A stretch of 64,000 nucleotides of DNA, taken from NCBI GenBank assembly GCA_029844215.1, contig CM056718.1:166583396-166647395 (forward strand), written 5' to 3'. The stretch is from Przewalskia tangutica (Eukaryota; Streptophyta; Magnoliopsida; Solanales; Solanaceae). Of the stretch, positions 56,133 through 64,000 are shown piece after piece (the stretch's first letter is position 1; every line of letters begins with the position of its first letter). The notes under the pieces were generated by a model. The model was not told the DNA's origin. It saw only the letters and a list, made by a program, of their open reading frames with translations, and searched no databases. Made by a program: the position numbers and the translations under genes.

Positions 56133-59100
56133 ATGTTGAATACTCCAGTGGAGGAAATTGTTAGTGAGTTATCTTCAGTGGAGAATAAGCAAAAGGCCCC
56201 TATTGGTCGCAATGATTCTTCATCAACATTAACAGATAATGATTTAAAAAGTCTAGTCCATAATAATAAGAAGATTCACCTCTTTGACCGGCACAAACCC
56301 CTCCACACTGCTTTAGGTGGTGGCAAATGTATGCTTTCTCAACTTCTTCATGTGCAGTATTCAGTTTTTAATTTAAAGTTTGAAGGTAGGTCTACTTTTG
56401 TCCTTATTATATTGTCTTGAACATATATATATTCGTTTAAGTTGCAAAAAACTGAGCACTTTTTGTCCAATTAACGCACATCCATACATACTACTATAAC
56501 TAACAGAAATAATGTGTTTTTTACGCGTCTAAAGACGATCCTGATAAAGATTATCTTTCCCAATTCCTTTTTTCCTTCCCAATTTGCACTGATCATAGCG
56601 AAAACAGAAAAATAATAATAAAAGAATCACTCAAACAAGAAAAGGTCTATCAGTGACGAAAATAAGCTATCATGGGGAGGAAAATGAAATTGGGCACGTG
56701 GAAGAATTAGGACGGATCCATTATTTGGGGGCAAAAAGGCGAAATCCCTCGCCCACAGGGCCCCACCCTCCCGGCCCGACAGAGATTGGTGGAGGAGGTA
56801 AATTATGGCGACTCAGCGGCCCACTAGGTGGGAGGCACAGTGCCTGGTGCCCACAAGGAGCCATCCCCACAGGAGAATGAACTCCCACATCGCATCGTGG
56901 CTCGAACCTACCCACTGGCGCAATCTAACACCCCTAATCGAGCTACGCCATGTAAGTGACGTATCCATTACTTAACATACAATGTGGTTGATTTGAGACT
57001 AGAAAGCCATGTGGTGTCTTTTCATTCATTTGTTTTTCAAATCACAGCGTGTGAATTTCACGCACTAATACTTTTTTACGAGTAAGACACAAGGTGTTTA
57101 ATTGACACACTTTAAATATTGTTTGGGTTTAATACGAACAAGTGTTAGTTTAAGTGCCAAAATGGAAAATAGTGACAATTTTAAGGGGCTGTTTATGTAT
57201 TTGGCCTTTTAAAATTATTCATTTGGACCAAAGGTGCTCAGTTTTTGCAAACTTAAAGGGTTAAATGTGCTTCGAGTACTATAACAAGTACGAAAATACA
57301 CTTGTCACCAAACTCAAGGGACCATTTGGGTTAAAAACTCTACACTAGTGGTCATTCTTGAGGTAACTGATGATTATTACTGGTGGTGAAAATGGATGGA
57401 TCAGTGGCTGATATCTTACTATGGAGGAACAAGCAGATTTCAGGAGGAATGCTTGCTGGTGGCACTGTCATATGGTTTCTCTTTGAATATATTGGTTATC
57501 ATTTGCTTACTTTGATTTGCCATTCTCTCATAGTCTCCTTGGCCTTCTCGTTCTTTTGGTCCAATCTCTCCTTCTTTGTCAACAAGTGAGTTCACTTCCT
57601 TTCCCTTGGCAAATATTTTTGTATGTTGCTCGGACTCTTTAAAATTGCTGACGGGTTTGTGTCGAACCTCCAAAAGTGGTGCATTTTTGGAGGATCCAAC
57701 ATGGGTGTGGCAACAGTTTTGGAGAGTCCGAGCAACATAGCTGGTAATTATGAGTTGGTTTCTGATATACTGACTAAAACCGGATATTAAAACTTGATAT
57801 TAATGTGAAGAAACCTAGTTGAGCTAAGACACTGAGATCAGAAATGAGAAAATGTAATTTTCTAACTCTGTTTTCTCTAGTTTCAGTTGATCTTAGATGG
57901 AAAAAGGTTTCGTGCTTCCCTGCCTGTAGATGCAATATGTTTTCTTTTGTCAACCTTACCATTATCCAAAGAAATTTATATTAACATGAATTGCTGAATC
58001 ATATCAGCATCAGTGGCATAAACCAGGAATTCTAACAAGGGGATTAAAAGAAAATGCAAGAATGCCACAAAGAGGATTCAGATATCAGAATATGCAATCT
58101 AAGACAATTTTTGAACCTAGAAGCTTCCCTTATACCAGAGGGAATCAACAATTTATATATATCAGAATAATTGTTTTCACCCTATTAGCATAGTATAGTT
58201 TTCCGGCAGCGGGGATTCAATTCAACCCTATTCCAACCGCTCCGCCCCTGATCTGCATTGCATGTTTTTGCTAGCTATGCTTCTCACTAGAGTGTTCCCC
58301 CCGAAGTACTTATTTTTAGGGGATAATGATCATCTTGTATTCCCTGGCAGGAGTTTTATAGAGTTACCAAAGATTGAATTGCCAGAAGAGTTGTGGATGC
58401 AATTGGCTCTCTTACTGAGGGATCAATTCACCAGTGTATTTGGTATCTTTCGGGAAGTAGCATCTGCAAATGATTTGAAGAAGTTTCTTTATGTACCAAT
58501 TTCCCACACCCTGAACTTTGTTATTACTATTAAAGTCCATTTCAACTTCAACAAGTTCATATGATTATGTTCATTTGCAGGCAACTTTTGGCTTGTGGAT
58601 TGTTTCCACAGTTGGCAGATGGTTCAATCTTTTGACCCTTGTGTACCTCAGTAAGTTCTCTATGCTCTTTCATCTTGTTTCTGTAGGCTGCAGAAGCTTA
58701 AATTACACTGACCAAGAAATCCGTCTGGAGCAACCCTTTAGGCCAACAGCAGCCTTCAAAACTTGGGGATGATGTACCCGCCCCTCTACCCTTATCCACT
58801 TAAATACTAGACTTAGTTCGCTTGACGCAGCCTCAAACTTGCGACCTAAGATACAAGTCCCTTGACCTTTGCCAATTGAGCTAAACCGCAGGGGCGCAGT
58901 GGTTTGGTCATTGTGTGACATGTTTCCGTTACCTTTTCTTAATGGTATCTCCAATTAGAGTTTAACTTCTATGTATTGAGATTTGAGTATAAAAGAATTT
59001 AGTACTATTTGGCCACAAAAAAGATAAATTGCAAGTAACTATCCATAATAAGTAAGACTAGTAACCTGGAAAGTAAGGCAGATAACTTATTACAATAGGT

Positions 59101-59379
59101 TAAACTCCAGTTATACAGGATTTTTTTTTTTACATTATCTGTGATTTTTATATCGTTTGTGTCGACAGTTATTTACCAAAGATAACCAATTTTTCATTTT
59201 TTTGGACAGTAATAGTCATGCTGTTGACTATACCCTATTTCTATGAGAAGTATGAAGATCAAGTAGATGCCTATGGAGAAATGGCTATAAAAGAACTCAG
59301 GAAACAGTATAGTCAAGTGGATGAGAAGGTTCTTCAGAAACTACCAATTCCTTTCTTAAAAGACAGTAAGCAGGACTAA
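56133..59379 (+). CDS. RTNLB: Reticulon-like protein (RTNLB)
   Basis: Membrane-shaping protein of the endoplasmic reticulum that inserts hydrophobic hairpins to curve tubules. Five exons, 56133-56328, 57405-57585, 58351-58492, 58581-58650 and 59210-59379, all with GT-AG junctions and matching phase, give 252 residues. After a variable acidic N-terminus the reticulon homology domain begins near residue 55 with HKPLHTALGGGK and ADILLWRNKQISGG. Two long hydrophobic segments follow (TVIWFLFEYIGYHLLTLI and, after the loop with LPEELWMQLALLLRDQF, ATFGLWIVSTVGRWFNLLTL). The C-terminus YFYEKYEDQVDAYGEMAIKE is typical of plant RTNLBs. An upstream in-frame ATG at 56058 is possible but less likely. Introns 1, 2 and 4 each contain a short transposon. 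Which RTNLB subgroup it belongs to is not resolved. Confidence 0.93.
56731..56957 (-). mobile_element. tRNA-derived SINE in reticulon intron 1
   Basis: On the minus strand a box A-like tagctcgattaggggtgtta and box B ggttcgagccacg are followed by a GC-rich body (ccaggcactgtgcctcccac, gtcgccataatttacctcc). This differs from the Au-like copies and is probably another Solanaceae SINE family. Ends are approximate and no target duplication was fixed. Confidence 0.6.
57622..57739. mobile_element. Palindromic foldback MITE in reticulon intron 2
   Basis: tatgttgctcggactct at the left and agagtccgagcaacata at the right are perfect inverted repeats. The inner halves are also largely complementary (ccaaaagtggtgca / gcatttttgg; gttggatcct). 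About 118 bp in all, able to form a long hairpin in the pre-mRNA. The consensus is one I recall as common in Solanaceae introns. Confidence 0.75.
58768..58900 (-). mobile_element. tRNA-derived SINE in reticulon intron 4
   Basis: Minus strand: tttagctcaattggcaaagg (box A) and ggtcgcaagtttgaggc (box B) about 40 bp apart, followed by tagtatttaagtggataagg and a gggtagaggggcgg segment. This is the layout of a tRNA-derived SINE. The boundaries are approximate. Confidence 0.65.
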
Positions 59380-60326
59380 TGCAACTCTTCTCTCAGGCAG
59401 ATATTGCTTCACTTCATGATTAGATGCAGCCTTCAACTTATTTTTGTTTCATAAGCAGTACTAGTAAATGCTATAACACTCAGTTTCATCTTGCAATATT
59501 TATCCACCCTTGGCTGAGACTGGTAGCTCTAGTGTCTTTTTCCTTTCATGCATTAGTTGGTTAAGTTTCACTTCTATACACCGATAGTGTAAAAAGAATA
59601 TTACACTATCATGTTCAAATGCGGCAATTTCATGAAAACAGCTATATTTGATATAGGTGGAGTACATCGACAATCTCTTAAACTTGTCAGTAAATTTCAT
59701 TTAGACATTCGAACTATGACTTGTTCCAATTGAGTACCTGGACACATGATAAAGTGTTCCTATTAGACACTTTTAATTTTTTTACACGTTTTCTTAAGCG
59801 TCTATTACGTAGATAAATTAACCATAATAAAATATGCCACCCCTTTATTTATACACATCAACCTCAATTGAAACAGGTTTGAGGTTTTACGTCTTATTGA
59901 GGCTAATGTATATAATTAAAGGAAACGACATATTTTAAGACAATATATATACGTAATGAGCGCTTGAGAACACGCACAAAAACTTTCCAAAAGTTTTAGC
60001 TAATAGTGTCTAATAAGAACACTTTATCATGTGTTCAAGTGCTCAACCAAAACAGGCCATAGTTCGAGTGCAAAATGAAATTTACTGAAAAGTTTAAGGG
60101 GTTGTCGATGTATTTCACCTTTGATATAATATGCAGTGGTCAACAACTAAATGCTTGAAACAGGTCAAAGGTAACCAACCAAATAAACAGAGTAGTATTG
60201 TCAATTAAAATCGAATGACATACAGGAAATTGCGATGGAATAATTGGTGGAATTTACAAAATCTCTTAGCTCAACATCAGAATTCAGAGCCGACAAAAAA
60301 GAACCTTGAAAATATTTATTCAGTCG
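59380..60326. other. Convergent intergenic region (reticulon / L17)
   Basis: Contains the 3' untranslated regions of both genes and a MULE-type MITE (59656-60119). No additional coding sequence is recognised. Confidence 0.6.
59656..60119. mobile_element. Foldback Mutator-like MITE
   Basis: Ends ggtggagtacatcgacaa and ttgtcgatgtatttcacc, flanked by the exact 9-bp duplication tttgatata (59647-59655 and 60120-60128). The inverted repeats are long: blocks such as gataaagtgttcctattaga on the left pair with tctaataagaacactttatc on the right. 464 bp, non-coding. Nine-base duplications and long inverted repeats point to Mutator-like origin. Confidence 0.88.
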
Positions 60327-62136
60327 CTAGACAAGCTCGATGTACGCCATTGGTGCATTGTCTCCTCGCCTTGGTAGAGTTCTTATGATCCTAGTGTATC
60401 CTCCGTTCCTCTCCCCATATCTTTCTGGGACTTCAGAAAACAATGCATGCACTATCTGCTTCTCGTAGATGAATCCAAGAGCTTGCCTTCTCTTATGAAG
60501 AGATCCATCCTTTGCCATTGTGATCATTTTGTCAACATATTTTCTAACCGCCCTGGCCCTCGCTTTAGTGGTCTTTATACGGCCATGCTTGAGGAGTTGA
60601 GTTGTGAGACCTCTCAAAAGTGCCCTACGTTGGTCAGGAGGTCTGTTCAGTTTGGGCACCTTCCTGCCATGTCTCATGGCAAAAACTCGGCCACCATTAT
60701 CAATCAAGGTGAATGAGTGCTCAAAACTTGTTGAGTCTGCAATATAAAGTTGAAGTCCACTGATGATAGAGCAATACAATTTAACTTGGAAGAACTGCAA
60801 TAGTAAAACCAGTTTCTTTTTTTTTTTAAAAGGCAACAGTAAAATCAACTTATCAAGCAATATTCCAAGTTCAGCTGTAAACCAGATTTCTCTATGCATT
60901 CACATTCTCTTAATTTTATAAATAACTGCTGCATTCACACTCTTTATTTATTGTGCTATCAGTTCATTCAAATTGGCCTCTTCTATAAAATTTCCAATGA
61001 TCAGAAGATCCAATATTAGCAGATAATTAGTAGCGAGCTTGGAATTGATACAACAGCCATACATCTATGCAATTTTGATCAAAGATCCTAAAACAATCAA
61101 TTTGATCAACATTACAAGTAGAGGCATCCTACATTCCAGTCCAGTTCCATTAAACCAAAATCCATAAAACATTTGTACCTATGTTACAGAATCTTAGTTC
61201 ATAGATATTATACTCCATTTGTTCCATTTTATAGCACTCTTTCTTTTTTAGTCTTTTCCAATAACAACTTTGTATATTTGGAAAATTTTCAACCAAAAAA
61301 TTCAGATTTAAGCCTTAATGACATGCTCTTATATCACAAAAAATGTCACGGGATGTATAAGACTACACGTCCTCTGGACACTTTTGGTATGTGCCAAAAC
61401 TCTGTTTTTCGTTTAATGTAGGTCCAGTCAGACACCGTCATATAGAGTGAAACGGAAGGAAGTACATGGCTTCCACATTTGAACTATTCTATTCTTGATA
61501 TCCAACGTCCAAGAGAATAATTGTGACTTCTCCAGTAAAAACACCTAAAACCATATTGCCAGAAAACGAACTCAAGCAGTAGAAATACAATATCAGCTGA
61601 ACTACGGATGGGATACTAATCAAGAATTCTCTATGCTATCAATAATGGAGAAAACATAAATGGAAAGTATTTTCAACGAAATGTTTCCTTAAACGAAAAA
61701 GATGCAAACTTTTGTGCATTCCATAGGCATCAAGCTAATATACAATGCTGCAATTTCAATGCCTATACTGCTATACACATCCAGACACAAATGTAGCATC
61801 ATGGGGTACCCAATTGTTTCAACTCTTAAATTGCATTTACACTAAGTGGCACCCATTACACATAGGAGTAATGGGACATAAAATCTTGGATACATCTCTG
61901 CACAAATGTGATCAGAAGAAATTACCTAGGGAAGAAAGGGACAAGATTGGATGTAGGGGAGCAAGACCCACACAGGACTGAAGAATTCTTGAACTTGACT
62001 TTGGTTTGCAAATCCTTGGGGAAGTCCCAGCAGAGAATCGAAGTGAAGAGTTGGAAATTGGTTGAATTGAAGGGAGGGCTGATTTCAGACAAGACATGCT
62101 CCATGTCGTAGAAGCTGAAGTGCTTGCACAAGCCAT
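60327..62136 (-). CDS. PRPL17: Plastid ribosomal protein L17 (bL17c)
   Basis: Nuclear-encoded large-subunit protein of the chloroplast ribosome. Two exons, 62136-61926 and 60736-60327, joined at GT-AG sites in correct phase, give 206 residues, close to the roughly 210 known for plastid L17. Residues 1 to about 88 form a Ser/Thr-rich, acid-poor transit peptide (MACASTSASTTWSMSCLKSA). The bacterial-type L17 domain starts at residue 91 (MRHGRKVPKLNRPPDQRRAL) and continues through LLKHGRIKTTKARARAVRKY to a YTRIIRTLPRRGDNAPMAYI end. The transit peptide and RHGRK start argue for plastid rather than mitochondrial L17. The 1.2-kb intron contains a Stowaway-like MITE. No damage to the coding sequence is seen. 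Confidence 0.94.
61214..61462. mobile_element. Stowaway-like MITE in L17 intron
   Basis: Left end ctccatttgttccattttat and right end tatagagtgaaacggaagga are imperfect inverted repeats with the CTCC/GGAG-type terminus (right end degraded to ggaaggaag). TA flanks both sides (61212-61213 and 61463-61464). About 249 bp. Confidence 0.78.
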
Positions 62137-62570
62137 ATCCCGCTCCTATGGTTTGGTTCTTGTTATGTTCTAATGTTCAGGATGATGAGTTGTGGTGGGT
62201 TTATCTCAATGGATAAAAAAGTGAATTTTGGTACTCCAATTCTGCTGCATATGTTTCCTCCACCCCTCTAGTTTTTGCTTCTGTCATTTTTGACTTGATT
62301 AAATTTTTCCTTTTTTAAGGGTCTGTTTGGAAAGCCACCCGGTAATTGGAATTGATGTAATTACTAGGGTAGTAATTACACAGTATTGTAATTATAACGA
62401 TCTATTTGTTTGTCATAATGTAATTACAGTATATTACAAGCATGTTGTTTGGTTGCACAATGTAATTACACATTTAGTTTAATTTAGAAATTAATATTGA
62501 AAAAGTATGTGCCTTTATAAATGATATTAAATTAGTTATTTAATAACAAATTATTTCTAGAAAATATATT

Positions 62571-62615
<45 letters not shown>

Positions 62616-62639
62616 TTTAAAGTAGGTGGCTGTGCCAGT
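62137..62639. other. Upstream region of plastid L17
   Basis: Should contain the L17 promoter. From about 62326 (gggtctgtttggaaagccac) the sequence has many taattac/gtaatta motifs in both orientations to about 62470, suggesting a small foldback element whose ends I could not fix. Confidence 0.45.
62573..62612. repeat. (AT)20 microsatellite
   Basis: Uninterrupted at dinucleotide run of about 40 bp, directly upstream of the LTR-like sequence at the window end. Confidence 0.97.
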
Positions 62640-64000
62640 TGTTGACACCCTCCCGTCCAGTCCTTAACTATAAAACAACACCAATTTTCAACAATAATTT
62701 TTAATAATTTTTAAATAATAAAATGCAGCACATAAAACATTAATACATGCACAAATAAACAATTTAATAATGGCACCGCGTCTTACGTAGAAAATTAAGC
62801 ACTTAGAGTCTCGCGCCCGCATTTATTAATTTTAAGCCCTGTCACAATTCTCAAAATACATAAAATAAATAATTTAGCAATGACGTCGTGTCAAGTAGCA
62901 TAACCGCATTTATTTATACGCAAAGCAATTTCATAATTATTGTAGCGCCTAAAATCGGATTAAGATAATTTAATCTTAGCTTAAATAATGATAAATAATG
63001 CACAACAAATAAGATTTTAAATAATAGCGCCGCATTTTACGTAAAAGTATTAAGCAACCCTTAAATATCATATCTGCATTTAGCATTTAAATAATTTAAT
63101 AATATAACATCGCAAAATATGCATGATAAATAAGATTTTAATAACGGCATCACATTATAAAATAGTAAGCACTAATTAAATAGCACGCCCGTCTTTATTT
63201 TTATAATAATTTAAACTCAAACTTAGACTAATAAAGCACCTAAATAATTTAATCACAATTTAAACAATTTTATTTATCACTAATTATCTAACACTTAAAA
63301 ATAACACCTAAAATTTAATACCTAAACTCTACCCAACCCAAAACATACCAGCAGCCCAAAATAAATGTTCAACCCAACTCTCCCTTTATTTAATTCCCAA
63401 AAAATGCAGCCCAGCAGCCCACAATACCGGCCCACCCGCAAGCCCTCTACCCTATAACCCCCATCGTCCACAATACAAAACAAGGACAGAACCTAAACCT
63501 AGAAAAAAACGAAACAACCCTAGAAAACTTAGGAAGCCGCCGCTGCCTTCATCTCCCTCAGCCCGTCAATCTCGCCGCAAATCGTGAAGAATCAGCCAAC
63601 AAGAACAGTAACAAATCTTCCAAAATCAGTACCAAATCAAATCCCGAATCTGCCCCAAAATACAAACTTACCATAACAATAAAATCAGTACTAAATCGCC
63701 AAGATTCGTCCAAATCGTTGGAAATCAGTACCAAAGGTTTGCCTAATTTGGAACCAACACGAGGCTATAAATTAATCTACTCACACATGCAAAAGCAGGG
63801 GGGAAGAAAGGAGAAGAAACGAAGAAGAATTGGCGAAAAGAGGAAGCGAGGGGGAGCATCAGGGAATCATAAAAATAAAACGAGTAAAAACAGTAGCAAA
63901 CAAGGGCAAGAATAACTGAACATCGGGGGGAACTCAGCAGTCCAGACCCCTTCTTCACGGAGAAAGATCCCAGTAGCAAGGGAATAATCGAAGAAGCGAG
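62640..64000 (+). mobile_element. Probable Tat/Ogre-like LTR, partial
   Basis: Begins tgttgacaccctcccgtcca, similar to the start of the LTR at 44297 and to Ogre-type LTRs as I know them. It continues AT-rich with recurring gcaccgcgtcttacg / gcgccgcattttacg motifs, then a leader-like CT/GCCGCC segment (63530-63590) and a purine-rich stretch (63795-63905). It runs off the window, so neither its end nor a primer-binding site can be seen. Frames at 63718-63915 and opposite are low-complexity and not genes. Confidence 0.5.

Noticed and set aside
61908..62111. Plus-strand open frame over the L17 first exon
   Set aside because: It is the antisense shadow of the transit-peptide exon, which has clear splice sites and family similarity on the minus strand.
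10000..64000. A biosynthetic or defence gene cluster
   Set aside because: The host genes here are unrelated housekeeping genes, each separated by transposons; nothing suggests coordinated function.

Overview
The window is plant nuclear DNA, most likely from a Solanaceae species. It has split protein-coding genes with GT-AG introns that encode conserved plant proteins. It also has SINEs that look like the Au family common in nightshades, RTE-type LINE/SINE copies, Stowaway MITEs, and large LTR retrotransposons (Ty1-copia, chromovirus, Tat/Ogre-like). The genus cannot be fixed from sequence reading alone. No bacterial, viral or CRISPR feature was seen.

Layout. 1-9.8 kb: a tandemly duplicated non-coding stretch, then a type-1 protein phosphatase gene (5002-7823, minus) whose first intron is internally duplicated and carries a Stowaway MITE. 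10.0-20.6 kb: one nearly complete Ty1-copia element (10039-20567, target-site duplication ATCTC) with a decayed reading frame; a non-autonomous hAT and a gypsy solo LTR sit inside it. 21.0-26.3 kb: an LTR fragment, a chromovirus LTR with primer-binding site and gag start, then a decayed RTE LINE. 26.5-29.2 kb: a zinc-type CDF transporter (metal tolerance protein) with 12 perfect Asp-His codon repeats. 30.7-32.8 kb: a RABA2-type small GTPase (minus). 34.7-37.6 kb: Elongin-C (plus). 39.25 kb: tRNA-Ser(AGA). 39.9-55.2 kb: a deep transposon nest: a Ty1-copia element (40290-53410, TSD CTTTC on the plus strand) interrupted in its primer-binding site by an hAT transposon and in gag by a Tat/Ogre-like solo LTR, which is itself interrupted by a chromovirus solo LTR. 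A gypsy 3' end follows. 56.1-59.4 kb: a reticulon-like gene (plus, five exons). 60.3-62.1 kb: plastid ribosomal protein L17 (minus, two exons). 62.6 kb to the end: probably the start of another Tat/Ogre-like LTR.

The host genes are unrelated housekeeping genes (phosphatase signalling, vacuolar metal sequestration, membrane trafficking, ubiquitin-ligase/elongin function, ER shaping, plastid translation) and do not form a pathway or cluster. The main story is the layered mobile-element history: exact target-site duplications can be read for at least ten insertions, so insertion order can be worked out by eye. I found no convincing new defence or biosynthetic system. The oddest signals are the many ATGTTG/CAACAT clusters inside the first copia element, the hAT insertion exactly in a retrotransposon primer-binding site, the expanded Asp-His repeat in the metal transporter, and the intron duplication that preserves an empty MITE site.
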